From contig OW240915.1 in the NCBI GenBank assembly GCA_933207985.1, positions 270,114,122-270,178,121 of the forward strand: a stretch of DNA of 64,000 bases, written 5' to 3'. How positions within the stretch are numbered: position 1 is the first letter of the stretch; every line of letters starts with the position of its first letter. The position numbers were made by a program, and so were the translations under genes. Below are positions 25,280-37,970 of this stretch, one piece after another. The notes under the pieces were generated by a model, which was not told where the DNA came from, did not search any database, and worked only from the letters and a program-made list of their open reading frames with translations. Source of the stretch: Pelobates cultripes (taxonomy: Eukaryota > Chordata > Amphibia > Anura > Pelobatidae).

Positions 25280-26254
25280 GACAGGAAAACAATATAAAAT
25301 AAGGAATAAATGCTTGTATTCCTTTAAGAGAACTGTACATCTTTCATTCTGTACACTTCATTGTCACAATCACATAATTACGTTTTTTAGGGCAGTTATT
25401 CCGTTGTATTATTAGACTTGTATTTAATAAAGACATTTTATTTTGCTTTGTTTTAGTCAACGGCATGTGCCATATTGTACCCTGTTAGAGGGGATCTTTT
25501 ATGTTTTCACAGTGGACAGAAAGGGTTCAGCCCTTGTGAGGGACTTTAGTGCACAGCTGACCCTTGCTGATGGTTTTTGTAAATTTTTAACAAAACAAAA
25601 GAGGGTATCCTCATAAATACCAATAAACTAAACCTGAAATAGGACATTCGAATGGGATGAGTGGCTGCACAGTAACAAGACCAAGAAAAACAAAAGGGAA
25701 AGTTGAACAATGTTACAATAAAGCTTTATATATGTTTATTGGAGTTTTCTAACCAGAGAGAACTAAATATGTTGCCCAATAGACTGGGAACCAGGACATT
25801 CTACAGATTAATGGTTAATTTCAGAAGTAAGGTTTGGGTTAAAATCTCCACTGAATTGTTTTCCTAATGTACCATAGCAATAAAACTAAAATAATGCCAC
25901 AAACACAGTATCACCGACCCAGACCACATACATTGCTAGATTAAACTTTAACAATGAATGTGCATATAGCTTCATGTTGAGGGTCATTCTATTAATCAGT
26001 GTTTTATAAAATACTATGAGGCATTCATAGAATATTAGATTTGACCAGTTACATAACAATTTTAATAGAGTTGTGAGAGTATAATTGTATTATTACTTGT
26101 GTGTAATTAAAAGCTGTTTAATTTGTCATTTCCAATAAACAACCTGCATGTGTATTTTTTCACCGAAATTCATTCTGTTTTCTTTAAACGCTACTGCTGT
26201 GAAACCATTTTTCCTAGAATGGCATCTTTAAATGTACCTTTTGTTAATTTTCAG

Positions 26255-26347
26255 ATAAAACCCAGTGAAGGGGGCTATGGCTTTGCCCTAGAGGATAAAA
26301 ATAAGGTGCCAATCGTTAAATTCCTTGAACGAGGTTCAAATGCTGAG
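26255..26347 (+). CDS. PREX2: PREX2 exon 8: first half of PDZ1
   Basis: Encodes residues 232-262: IKPSEGGYGFALEDKNK then VPIVKFLERGSNAE. GYGFAL takes the place of the GLGF carboxylate-binding loop of canonical PDZ domains. VPIVKFLERGSNAE is the following strand and turn. Both ends are phase 0, with acceptor aattttcag and donor gag/gtaagc, so this exon can be read in isolation. The apparent longer ORF starting at 26123 only extends into the intron. Confidence 0.95.
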
Positions 26348-27461
26348 GTAAGCAATGTAGAATGTCAAAAATTATTTCAACTGGTTTGAAAATATAGATT
26401 AAAGTAGCATAGACAGAAAAAAAAAAGTGGAACCTAATCTAAGTGGAGATCTTTTTACTACTCTAACCTTCAAAAGTACACACCAGACATGACAAACAAA
26501 TATGCCAAGACAATACATTAAGAAAATATTTATATCCACTTTTCAGTACCACCATTTGCTGGAAACCCCCACACTTTCCAAGTTATAAAATAAATATTTG
26601 GCCAACCTTGTAAGTGACTTATGCAATGCACATTTTACTTTCTATAGCATTTTTAATGGATCCCAGCAATTCCCTGCACAATAAGGTATTGTGGGCTTAG
26701 GAGGAGCTTCTGAGAATTGTAGTTGAGCTGTTAGTGTTTTACTGCAGATAGCCTAGATTGAAAATGACATCACCCAGAATACTCATGATAACAACTCATA
26801 TAGCTCAGCTTTATCACTTGAGCAAAAAAAGAAACACTGCAGGTGGGAGGAAATTGGGTTCTATGGAGCAAACTTTAGCGTTATTATTTTTTTATAAAAA
26901 ATAATAAAGGATTCCATAAAAAGAGCCCAAGCCAGCATATTTAACTTTAAACTAAACTACATTTTGCACCTAGTAGATGTCTGGAGTGTCCATTCAAATT
27001 TACAAAAGACTTGCCAAACCACCTCACAACTTTTTATGTAGTGAAAAGACATCTAAGTTTGTAAGTACTTAGAACGTCACTCTAACCTAGCATTAAATAT
27101 GGGCAAGGACCAATTAACTCAGGGATATTTGTCAGGTTTCCAGATTCCTGTATTTTAAGTCAAATGTAACATAGCGAGTATAACTGTTACTGATGATTGC
27201 TGGATTTTTATCCTCCGATAACTGTAAAGCTTTCCACCAGTTTTGTTATGGTAATTATGGTCTAATTGTTTTCCTTATCAAAAGAAAATCATAAATGTAC
27301 TTCATGATGTCTGCTTCATTAGTTAAATCACCGTCAGCGTTATTTGTTATTGTCTTGAACCTCGAGTGACCTTATATTGTTTTCACTCTGTTGTGTAGTG
27401 CATTGTCTATAATTAAGTACTTTAATAACAAACCCTCGTTGCTCTTGGTTATTTCGCCCAG
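26348..27461 (+). other. PREX2 intron 8 (1.1 kb)
   Basis: AT-rich. Nothing recognisable in it. Confidence 0.8.
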
Positions 27462-27610
27462 TTGTCAGGACTGGAAGTTGGAAAAAAAATCTATGCAGTA
27501 AACGGTGACCTGGTTTTCCTGAGACCTTTTCATGAAGTGGATTGTTTTCTGAAGACTTGCTTGAACAGCAGAAAGTCCCTAAGGATTCTCATGAGCACAA
27601 AACCAAGAGA
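27462..27610 (+). CDS. PREX2: PREX2 exon 9: second half of PDZ1
   Basis: Encodes residues 263-312: [49 protein letters not shown] and two bases of a Glu codon (phase 2). The GxxVGxxIxxVNG pattern ([13 protein letters not shown]) and the HEVDCFLK helix are standard PDZ features. The acceptor is ttcgcccag and the donor ga/gtaagt. Intact. Frog-specific changes relative to the recalled mammalian sequence are conservative. Confidence 0.96.
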
Positions 27611-30060
27611 GTAAGTCACAGCCGGCCTTTTCCACTTAAAGGGAAAGGGCAACCTTAAAAACACTTTGTTTAAGACGAGAGTATTGTTATTTATTTTCAA
27701 TATGTCACACACACCCACATTCTTTCTTTCCTTCTTTCCCCCTTTCCCTCTTTCCTTAGTTCAACGTTGCACAAAGTCATTGGCAAATACACATATTGGT
27801 TAGCTTAAGCATTTAAAGCTCCTGGTGGTTTAGTGCCCCGAGGAACAAGGAAGATTTGCATAGTCCTTTTGTGGTACTGGCCTGGGATGGATAGCACATT
27901 CCTATACATGTAGCACAACATAAGAGAAGGAGTGATTGGAGTCTCCTCGTCTTGCACCATGTGGTTACCAACAATGAATTCTCAAGGCACGGGGCTCAGG
28001 TAAACCATGGAGCAACTCAGTTATGTCATGGGTTACTCCATTATTGCAGTAAAAACTCTCAATAGGCCAGTCTAGAAACACAACACTGGTCCCATAGTAG
28101 GTGCAGGAAATGGAGTCACTTATGTGGCTGTAGGTGTTCAATCAATACCTCCAAAACAAATGGGCGAGATGTGACACAGGACATTCCTCACCAACTTTGG
28201 AAGCATCCAAACAAGTAAGGTTGCTTCAGAACACAAATATACATATGTTTGCATGTGAAAATCCCCATTTGTCATACCCTAGTAGGCACCAGCATACATG
28301 GGACTGTTCACTGTTAGGTACTGTAGTGGGGTGTTAGGGATTGTATTGTGGCTTATGGGCTGTAGTGGGAGATATATATGTGTTCCAGCTGCTGGATTTC
28401 TTGTTCGTTTTTTGTTCCTTCCCCCCCAAGATTTTCTTCTTTTTTTTTTGCCTTCTTTGGTGCCTTTAATTGTATTGCCTGTGACAAATTTTCTCTTACA
28501 ATTGACACAAGGGGGTTAGTAATTATTCACTTTGTGCACAGTTTATTCTATTATGCACTGTGTTGGGCATTAGGGCCTGTAGCGGTGTACAGGGACTGTA
28601 GTGGAGGGCTAGAAACTGAAATGGGAAGTCACTGTAGGGAACCATGTAGAGCCATCCCTATGTCCATGGAATGAAGGGCCGGTCAGGGAGACCTTTTGAC
28701 CTTGCTTCCGGCTTGTTTAGCAGTTGACACTCCGGCTGCATTAGGGATGCCTAGGCACAACCGGCACACGCCGCACGTAGGCCAAGATGGTTGTGCCTAA
28801 TTCCAGGATTACTGCATGTATTTTTTTTAACTGACCTCTCAACACTTATTTGCTTAATATAGGCGATAGGTGAACAGTACATTTTAAATCCTGGGAAGTA
28901 ACAGTTCCGCTCTGTAACATCTGAAGCTGTGAGTGTGCGCATTGACATTTGTAGCTGATACATGTTATTATGTTGTACAGTCTGTCTCTTGTGTGCTATG
29001 TGTGTGTTCCATATTAGGTAACAAAGAAAGTGTTGAGATTAGGGGTTTCCTTTATTATTAACAAAAACACTCTCTACACAATACTAACATTTAGTAAAGA
29101 TCCAAATGTGGTTTAGCAACTTTTGGCAGGATTAAAATAGCAAAAAGTAGAATATAGTTAATTATTTTAGTTGGTTTTATACAAAGCAGCAAAAAGCAAT
29201 GTACTGAGGGTCAAACATCGTTTCCCACAGTGTACCATAATTGGATGCAGTCATTCCATGCTTAAGGGAGTAGGATTTGGCAGGAGAGAGTGTTACTGGC
29301 AATTGATATAACTATAGATCAGTTTATCCAGAACATCGACAGATGAAACCAAATGAGTTCTTAATCTAAAAACAGGACTTGAAGACAGTTTTTCCGTGCA
29401 TGATCTAATTTACAGAGTGTAAAATAGATTTAATACTTGCATTTGGTTTCTATGTCTGTGCAAGAATGTCCTCTCAGGTAAAAGCTCCTCTGGCAGAATT
29501 AAGACAAATGGCATGTTTAAATTTACTGTATTTATAGGAGTAACTGGCTGAACTTGCAGTTACAAATATCATTTTGTGTATTGTCCACAAGTATGACATG
29601 TGGAGTATAGGGGATGTAAAATTTGCAACATTAATGCTTCCAAATCCATGTAGGAAATAACTTCTAACTAGGTGAAAGAAGAATGTTTCAGCCTTAATTC
29701 TGAGATTTGTTTGAAAACCACACCGTTTGACATAGTACCTAATGAAAAGTAGGATGGTGCTAACACGCATCAAACTACTGGTTCTCTTCTTTAAGGCAGG
29801 TGCTCAAAATAAAAATAAATGGCAAGATATTTTTCTAAAAATACTGAGCGTACTGGAACATACTCATTTTCAAAGGGAATCTAAGTGAATCCATCAAAGA
29901 TTCTGCCTTAGAAGCCAACCAATCACGTCGCTTTGATGGACAAGTCTCACCTCACGTAATGTGGATAGCAACAACTTCATTAACTATGTGTAATGTCCTC
30001 AAGCAGGGTAATACACATTCAAAGCATAAGCATCACAGCAGAGTGACATTAGTCAATTTA

Positions 30061-30331
30061 GTGAACAGAAAAAAAAGGTGAAAGCGCACAAACAGTGGAA
30101 TATAGGGTCTACAGTTACTGTCTGTTGCTGAAAATAGGACCTATACAAGATTTTAAAGGTAAAATATTCCACTGTTTGTGCGCTTTCACTTTTTTTTTCT
30201 GTTTTTTTTCTGTTCACTTTATCTTTCATTTGGTGTAATAAGTGACTGTACACCGGTGTTTTTAAGTTGCACCAGTTACCAGTAGTATTTTGTGTGTAGC
30301 GCTCTTTTCCCTTCTATTGTGTATTTCTTGT
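30061..30331. mobile_element. insertion with inverted 5' arm and 13-bp target duplication (LINE/Penelope-like?)
   Basis: The 271-bp insert is flanked by ATTAGTCAATTTA at 30048-30060 and 30332-30344 (13 bp, perfect). Its left arm (GTGAAAGCGCACAAACAGTGGAATA at 30079-30103, from GTGAACAG at 30061) is the inverted copy of the right arm at 30164-30217. The tail after the right arm ends in TAGCGCTCTTTTCCCTTC. A long target duplication plus a 5' inversion is the hallmark of target-primed reverse transcription. The element class is inference. Confidence 0.75.
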
Positions 30332-30475
30332 ATTAGTCAATTTAGACCTCAATCCCATTAGCAAGTGCGAGAAGTCCTTGCTGTTGGAATTACAGTATGA
30401 GGAGGAGGAGAACTGTATGTAGAAGGGTCATCCTGTACTCCCCTGTCACTCAACTGTTGGCATAAACCTCTAGGC

Positions 30476-30611
30476 CAGGAATAGGCTATGTTCAACACTC
30501 CAGATGTCGTGGCCTATGTCTTACTTGATGCTTTGTCAGCATTATGGCTTGAAGAGCATTATGTAAGATGTGGTCCACAACATCTGGAGTGCAGAAAGTT
30601 GCCTACAAGTG
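30476..30611. mobile_element. hAT-type palindromic MITE, second copy
   Basis: Same family as 10086-10221, with inner arms ACTCCAGATG and CATCTGGAGT conserved and the outer ends decayed. The flanks CTCTAGGC (30468-30475) and CTTTAGGC (30612-30619) are an 8-bp duplication with one mismatch. Confidence 0.85.
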
Positions 30612-30943
30612 CTTTAGGCCATTGACCAAAAGGTCAGTGCCAACAAATAATTAGAAGATGGGGTTAGAAGCAAAGTTTTCAAGATCTTTAAATTATAATC
30701 ATAAAATATATTTTCCTGGCATTTTTGGCCTCTATAACATACACCTGCCTACACTTTAATTTAAACTTATCTTGTGCATACCATCAGAGGTACAATTTAA
30801 GCAATATAAGCAATATTTGAATTTTTAAGTAATTTTGGACATTCTTTTTAAAAGAACATGGGCAATTTTAAAGACATGACTGGAAATAAATACCCAACCC
30901 CTTCACTATGAAACACTTTTGTGTTTTTTAATAGGGATATTAG

Positions 30944-31460
30944 TAGGGATGTGAATGGGCAAAAAAAAAATTTCAGTTTGGAGATTCGGGTAAGTAAAAA
31001 AATTTGGCGGTTCGGCACTTCCGATATTCGGGACTCCGGCAGTTCGGACATTCATAAGCATCCCTCTCTTGCCACCACAACCACTTACACATCTGTAGGG
31101 CTTCCTAATCCCTACCCCTAACCTTAACCCTAACGCCTAACCCTAACCACCACAACCACTTACACATCTCGGGTTAGGGTTAGGTGCCCGGACTGCCACC
31201 AAAACCACTTACACATCTATAGGGCTCCCAATGCCAGGAATTAGCTTATTGGTCTAGATTCCTGTTATCATTCACATAATTTCCCTGCCTCTCTTGTTTT
31301 GCCACTTTTCATTAATCCATAGCACTTCGGCACTTCCGAAAAATGGTCGGTTCGAATCTCCGGAAATCGGCAATTCGGACATTCGGAAGCATCTGAATGT
31401 CCAATTTTCCTGAAATTCGTTCGATTTTACATTTGGAACGAAGCAAATTGCACATGTCTA
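30944..31460 (+). mobile_element. TAGGGAT/TAGACATGT hAT-like MITE with telomere-like core
   Basis: Starts TAGGGATGTGAATGGGC and ends GCACATGTCTA, so the ends are imperfect inverted repeats (TAGNNATGTG). The flanks are GATATTAG and AATATTAG, an 8-bp duplication with one mismatch. Inside, CTAACCCTAA-type repeats on both strands (31101-31190) lie between two clusters of TTCGG(C/A)ACTTC words. It has no coding capacity. A full second copy lies inverted at 45006-45501. Confidence 0.85.
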
Positions 31461-31509
31461 AATATTAGCATTTTTTTTCATTTGTGACATAGTGTACATA
31501 GTTAACATA

Positions 31510-31792
31510 CAGTATTCCACAAAAGTGAGTACACCCCTCACAATTTTGTAAATATTTTATTATATTTTTTCATGTGACAACACTGAAGAAATTACACTCT
31601 GCTACAAAGTAATAAATGTACAGCCTGTATAACAGTGTCAATTTGCTCTCCCCTCAAAATAACTCAACACAGCCATTAATGTCTAAACTGTTGGCAACAA
31701 AAGTGAGTACACCCCTAAATGGAAATGTCCAAATAAAATAAATTAAATATTTACAAAAATGTGAGGGGTGTACTCACTTTTGTGAGATACTG
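31510..31792. mobile_element. Tc1-type palindromic MITE (AAAGTGAGTACACCCC ends)
   Basis: The left end CAGTATTCCACAAAAGTGAG and the right end CTCACTTTTGTGAGATACTG are inverted repeats of more than 40 bp. The motif AAAAGTGAGTACACCCCT recurs internally near 31700. TA precedes the left end. I recognise this as a widespread Tc1-like family shared by fish and amphibians. Confidence 0.82.
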
Positions 31793-31957
31793 CACCTATA
31801 GAAGAAATCACCATTTTGTTTTAAGACTGCTGTTCATAGATAGTTTTTTTTATTTATTTTTAAATTACTTGTTTATCCTTTACAGATATGTGAGTAATAT
31901 TTTTTAAGATATTTTGATATCCTTAGACAGGATCTCCAATATTACCAGAAAATACTA

Positions 31958-32387
31958 TTAAAGGGATACATACTATAAGTGCCAGGAATACAAAGCTGTA
32001 TTCCTGTCTCTAAAGCTCCCTCTGCCTCCTACCTCCCTTGTGCCCCCAAGGGAAAATAAAGGATTAAACCCTGATCCCAGTGGCACCGAAGTCCCTCGGC
32101 CCTTGGTCGCAGCTTCACCTCCTCCTCCGTCCCGCAACGAGAGGGCGCTAATGCTCATTGACTCAATGCTTTCCTATAGGGAAAAATCTGTTGCTAGATG
32201 TCCTCATGCAGAGCGTGAGGACGTCCAGAGTCAGTTACCGGACAAAAGGTCCGTTTGGATCCAGGAATGTTTACCCAATGTCTCCCAAACAGCCACTAGA
32301 AGCAGACTTAGAGCTGCAGTGTAAACATTGCAGCACTAAGTGCAATAGGAACACTGCACCCAGACCACTTCAGTAGTGTCCCTTTAG
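31958..32387. mobile_element. T2-like MITE, family shared with 44160-44406
   Basis: Starts TTAAAGGGATACATACTATA and ends GTAGTGTCCCTTTAG. Internal words CAATGCTTTCCTAT, GACGTCCAG and AGACTTAGAGCTGCA recur at 44180-44300, so the two are copies of one family. ORFs here are spurious. Confidence 0.8.
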
Positions 32388-34418
32388 CATTAAGTATTAT
32401 TTCTTAATCCTTTGCAGTAGCATTAGGGATACCATTTAGAGATTATATGGTATCTATATTTTTAAATATTTTAAACAGATGGGGGATGGTTAGAATGTTG
32501 TCTGTCAGCTAAGAATGCTTGATACCAGACAGACAACCCCTTCAGTGGGTGGGCAACCCCACCCCCTTCCCATGCAGGTACACCTGTAATGGGTGCCACC
32601 TGTGACACATGCTGCATTACTGCATATGCCTCCTTGAATTCCAGCAATGTTGGTAGATATGGACATTTCTAGCATGACAATGAAGGATTGCCAAATAAAT
32701 GTACACATTGAATCCCTAAGTTATTCAAGGGATAAAATATCCTTTTATATTGCTTACGACAAATTGAAAGTAAAAACGTTTATATATATTTTTGGCAACC
32801 AAGGAGTTAATTTTGCTCACACGTCCCTTAATTTACTCCAGATGTGTTATTTAACAAAAAAAGGTGTTGTAAACTCTTCTAGAAACCAATCATTTCTATA
32901 TATTTTGTTTAATTATACCTTTCTCTTACTCCCCTTAGAACCTTAACTCATTTGAGCCCTCAGTACCTCCTGCTGCAACGTCTTGTTTGTTGGTCAGTGC
33001 TGCACAGTGCTGTGTAAACAATAATTCTATGGCTGTGTAGATACACCATCTCATTTTCAAGATGTGTAGTCCTGAGACTGTTATTCTTTAGAAGACAATA
33101 GTAAAAAGACTACCATTGATTGAGACAGGAAGTTGTCATCTCAACAAAGCAACGTTTTTCTTTTTGTACTCAGGGGAAGATTTATCAATGTGTTCTGTTC
33201 TAAAAATGTGTCTAACGTAATAAAAATAATCACCATGGAAACCAATGGAAGAGCATACCATTTAGAACATCAAGGTTATACATCAATTGAGGTAACTCAC
33301 ATTGGCCTCAATTTAACAAACTTCCAAAGATTTAGCTACAAAAATGTCCATATACTTTAATGGCGACTTCTGACAGTATGGTATATCAATTGGAAAGCTT
33401 CTCTAACAGAATTAAATCATTTAGAAGGCTTATTAAGGCCATTGAGGCTTATCAAGTTATGATCTTCCTTAGGTTCTACATTCTTATCCATTTTACAGAT
33501 ATGGTCTATCTTAGTATTGGCTTATCCCACCCATTATGTTTATGGCATTACATTGTGTATGATAGCTTTTGCCTTATTTTTGATTGCACTTCTTTTGCAT
33601 ATTTTTTGCCTGCCCTATTTATTAAAATATGAAAACTAGAAATGGGAATTACATATTAAAAATATAAACATGCCAACAAAAGCCACTTTCATCTGTAAAT
33701 TGTATTTCTGAATTCCATTTTTCCAGACATTAACCATAATGTTCTTCTATTCTTAATTTTTCTGATGTAGATTTCTACTTTCCATTGGCAACTGGCTTGT
33801 TTTGGCTTTTATTTTTTTAATCGATTCTGCAGTTGTTTTGTCTATTTCTTTTTCCAAATGTAAAGTTATATCCATTATAACATTTCTCAACACTAACTCT
33901 AAGACGTATAAAACGGTAGAAATTAATACCGATTGTGCTACATGAAGGCACAACAAATGATAGTTGTTACAAAAATATATAATAATATTTGGTGGGAGAA
34001 TTGTCTATATGGAAAATGTGAGGGATGTTGTTAAAGTATCAGAAAATGATGTGTAGAAGCAGAAAATTCCATTTATGTCCCATGAAGAAGGTATGACAAT
34101 TTTAATTAAATAAAATGACCAAATAACTATTCATCGCTGCATACACTCAACAGACAGTACTTAAATTAAATCAGCTCAAATCAATCTAATACAGTGATGT
34201 ACTTAATTAAAGCTACACTTAGTACTTGCTCTTTAATTAAGCACATCACTGTATTCGATTGGTTTGTGTTAAATTGGCCAACTATCCTGAATGTTGATAT
34301 TTTAGATGCAACTTCCTAAACCTGCCACCAAAAGTAAAAATAATGTATTGCCCTTGCAGCCTGTAAATAATCCCTGTTATACTCAAAAGCAGGCATGGTC
34401 CCCTTCTTTGTAGAGAGA

Positions 34419-35210
34419 TCCATTGCTCACAGTGATAGCCATTGCTCACTGGTATCCATTGCTTACCGTGATATCCATTGCTCACTTTGATATATCCATT
34501 ACTCACTTTGATATATCCATTGCTCACTCTGATATCCATTTCTCACTATGATATATCAATTGCTCACTATGATTTATCCATTGCTCACTCTGATATCCAT
34601 TTCTCACTATGATATATCCATTGCTCGCTCTGATATCCATTGCTCGCCCTGATATCCATTTCTCACTATGATATATCCATTGCTCACTCTGATATATCCA
34701 TTTCTCACTATGATATATCAATTGCTCACTATGATATATCCATTGCTCACTCTAATATCCATTTCTCACTATGATATATCCATTGCTCGCTCTGATATCC
34801 ATTGCTCGCTCTGATATTCATTCCTCACTATGATATATCCATTGCTCGCTCTCATATCCATTGCTCACTCTGATATCCATTGCTCACTCTGATATCCATT
34901 TCTCACTATGATATATCCATTGCTCACTCTGATATCCATTTCTCACTATGATATATCAATTGCTCACTATGATATATCCATTGCTCACTCTGATATCTAT
35001 TGCTCACTCTGATATCCATTGCTCACTATGATATATCCATTGCTCGCTCTGATATATCCATTGCTCACTCTGATATCCATTTCTCACTGATATATCCATT
35101 GCTCACTTTGATATATCCATTGCTCACTTTGATATATCCATTGCTCACTTTGATATCCATTGCTCACTCTGATATCCATTGCTCACTCTGATATATCCAT
35201 TGCTCATTCT
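34419..35210. repeat. minisatellite of interleaved 19-bp and 21-bp units
   Basis: About 40 tandem units. The short unit is ATTGCTCACTCTGATATCC (19 bp) and the long unit is ATTTCTCACTATGATATATC plus one base (21 bp). A CTA before TGATAT usually goes with the 21-bp form and CTC with the 19-bp form. ORFs on both strands across it are products of the repetition. Confidence 0.95.
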
Positions 35211-35370
35211 GAGATATATATATGTTTATAGGATATGTAGTTCAAAAGTATAAAAATGGCTGTTCTTCCTTAAATTCTAAACATGGAACCACCTCACATT
35301 ATCTTCCATTTTGTATTTCATAAATCCTAAATGATCTTTCTCTACTTAATAAATAGTAGATATGAAATAA

Positions 35371-36050
35371 TATAAGAGGTAAAATAATAAGGAAAAGGAG
35401 CTCATTCAGGAGCCCCTGAAGACAAGGATAAGGGGCTGGTGGATTAGCTCCAAAAACACACCCACCGTTACTCTCACTGAGGATGGGGGATGACCCACAG
35501 GTAGTATGAAAGGAAAAATAAATAAATATTGGACCAGTGAAGGCCCTAAGGAGAGAGTAGCTCTCTCTTTTTTGTTTTCACTTCACATGGTAGCACTTTA
35601 ATTTAGTATGCACTAGTTTATTTTTGAGTTTTAGGCAGGGAGACTGGTTCAGGTAGGCATTAGTGGTTAGTCCACGGTGCCGAGGTAACACAGGGATAGA
35701 TTCTTTTTAGTAGCCTTTTTTGGTTTATGGTTATTGAGGCTCAGTTCCTCCATCTTCCTCCCTTTGATTTTTACCTTTAATTATACCTGCCACTATTATA
35801 CATGCTGGAAGTGTGTGGAGGTAGGGGTTCCGCCATTATTTGAGTTTTTTAGACACATTGTGTGTCTGTCTAGTTGGACCTTAGCTCGTTTGTACATATA
35901 TCGTACCAGCTATATAAGTGTAATTCTCCCTCTACACTAATTTTTTACCTGCTATTCTTTCATCCTTGGAAGTATTAAAGGCAGAGCATCCTCTCCTTTT
36001 CATTGTTACTCTCTCCTTAGGGCCTTCACTGGTCCAATATAAATTTGTTT
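35371..36050. mobile_element. insertion with 34-bp perfect inverted arms and 14-bp target duplication (LINE/Penelope-like?)
   Basis: Flanked by TAGATATGAAATAA at 35357-35370 and 36051-36064 (14 bp, perfect). A perfect 34-bp inverted repeat (core TTGGACCAGTGAAGGCCCTA) lies at 35526-35559 and 36007-36040. Read on the minus strand, an arm near the target duplication is followed by an inverted copy and then a tail containing AGCTCCTTTTCCTTATTA. This is the same design as the insertion at 30061-30331, in mirror orientation. Confidence 0.75.
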
Positions 36051-36844
36051 TAGATATGAAATAAACTGCCTAGTTGCATACTATAAATCATTCTCTGTAT
36101 GTTCCTGGTGATAGATATGTCTGCATTAATTCATCGTTTTATTATGATCATTCTATTCCCACAATGAACATTCTTCCTCAACTCCGTTTAAAAATGAAAT
36201 GCCAGTTTTTTTAAAATTCTACGAAAAAAGAGTTAAACTCTATCACAAATGCAATGTTTAAATACTGTCAAATTATCTAAATGTCTGTATGGAAGCTTTT
36301 TGGTTAAATTCTAACCATCCTTGAGATTTGTTCATTAATAATGCAGAGTCTCCGGCTAATGTTTGATAGCATTTTATGTGCTTTGTGTTCTGACATTAAT
36401 TCTTAGTATTTTATGATACTTACACAAATGAAATAAAACATTTTGATGAACAAATTACTACTTCCAATAAACTTGTGTAGCAATTTTCTCAGTACCTTTC
36501 CTATTTATGTCTAAGTGAGGTCAAGTTTTTATCTGGGTGCACATAGGTTGTGTTATAGTTTCTGACCCTGCTCAAACCTTTTGATAGTCGATGACATAAT
36601 AATGAAGTTATTTAATAGCAGGTCACATCAGTAGCACAGTTATTTACTCCTCTGGTGCTGATAATTTCCTATTAATTTTCTCTGTCACTCCTCCACTGTA
36701 AGAGGCATGTGCAGTACTCTGGTGTAATGCAGCAGGACATTGGGGGACCCAGACACACACTCAATATCGTGTCAATGTGTTCTGATTTGTTTTACATACT
36801 TTGGTATAACTGAACATGCAAAATAAATGGGTCAAGTAACAATT

Positions 36845-37280
36845 CGAAACATAGAAACATAGAATGTGACGGCAGATAAGAACCATTCGGCCCATCTAGT
36901 CTGCCCAATTTTCTAAATTCTTTCATTAGTCCCTAGCCTTATCTTATAGTTAGGATAGCCTTATGTCTATCCCACGCATGCTTAAACTCCTTCACTGTGT
37001 TAACCTCTACCACTTCAGCTGGAAGGCTATTCCATGCATCCACTACCCTCTCAGTAAAGTAATACTTCCTGATATTATTTTTAAACATTTCCCCCTCTAA
37101 TTTAATTTAATTTAATGTCTTCTCGTTGTGGTAGTTTTTCTTCTTAAAAATATAGTCTCCTCCTTTACTGTGTTGATTCCCTTTATTGTAAATGTTTCTA
37201 TCATATCCCCGCTGTCTCATCTTTCCTCCAAGCTATACATGTTAAGATCCTTTAACCAATCCTGGTAAGCTTTTTATCCT
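36845..37280. mobile_element. LINE-derived dispersed repeat (ACGGCAGATAAGAACCATTC type)
   Basis: Runs from GAAACATAGAATGTGACGGC through CATTCGGCCCATCTAGTCTG to CCAATCCTGGTAAGC. I recognise it as a common amphibian repeat, probably an untranslated LINE segment. No ORF. Class uncertain. Confidence 0.55.
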
Positions 37281-37689
37281 GCAATCCATGGACAGTTTAA
37301 ACATATAAGATAAGAAAGATAAGATATAATTATGGTGTAATGTCCATAAAAATAATGACTGAAAAATAATATCTGAAATCATACCCCTTATGTGTATTTT
37401 TTTGAACTTTATCCTAGAGGAGGCTGGTCCATAGGCGCGGGCAGGGCATTGATCCCACCCAGAAACATATTGTGTCTGCCATGATTAGCTCTGCAGTTTC
37501 CTACCCCGTTATACATGGCTGGAGATACCATGTTGAACAACAAGCCATATCAAGAAGCTGGGTCTTGTTTAAAAACTGCCTATTTTGTAGATACAGACTC
37601 CTCAGGCTTGCATGGTGTCCTGTAAAGGATTTCCGTTGGCGCCCTTTTGCTTTACATTGGGCCATCAGATCCTGAAAATCCGCTAACAG

Positions 37690-37970
37690 TTTAAATGATA
37701 TGCTTTCCTGAAGAAGTGTGTTTTTAAAGATTTTTTGAAGGAGTGGAGACTGGGTGAAAGTTTAACGGAGAAGGGAAGGGAGTTCTACAGAAAAGGTGCA
37801 GCTCCTTTTACCCATCTCAAATCGTGAGGTAGATGTGATGGTGGCGCAGCTGGCTTGGTGAGAGACAGACTGGGGAGTAGCAACACTTGAAGAAGGAAAG
37901 ACCAGAAGTTCTGTTTTGGACAGGTTGAGTTTAAGGAAGTGAGCAGTCAAATGTCATTGTTGTCACATAT
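37690..37970 (-). pseudogene. L2-like LINE fragment, internally deleted
   Basis: The minus strand gives [20 protein letters not shown] and then, after a deletion, L2 C-terminal words (CTFSVELPSLL region, KSLKTHFFRKAY in another frame). This is the same kind of internal deletion as in the copy at 17311-18165. Confidence 0.75.

Larger units (their letters stand above)
22342..26254 (+). other. PREX2 intron 7 (3.9 kb)
   Basis: Holds an L2-type 3' tail (23239-23395), a TA microsatellite (23929-23967), a CT microsatellite (24227-24299), an unnamed dispersed repeat (about 24361-24975) and a partial copy of the telomere-motif hAT-like family (about 24976-25279). The segments 22400-23230 and 25300-26250 hold nothing I recognise. 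Confidence 0.8.

Noticed and set aside
34282..35191. ORFs on both strands with repeating peptides; also CRISPR-like periodicity
   Set aside because: Direct tandem repeats with no unique spacers, so a minisatellite and not a CRISPR array or a gene.
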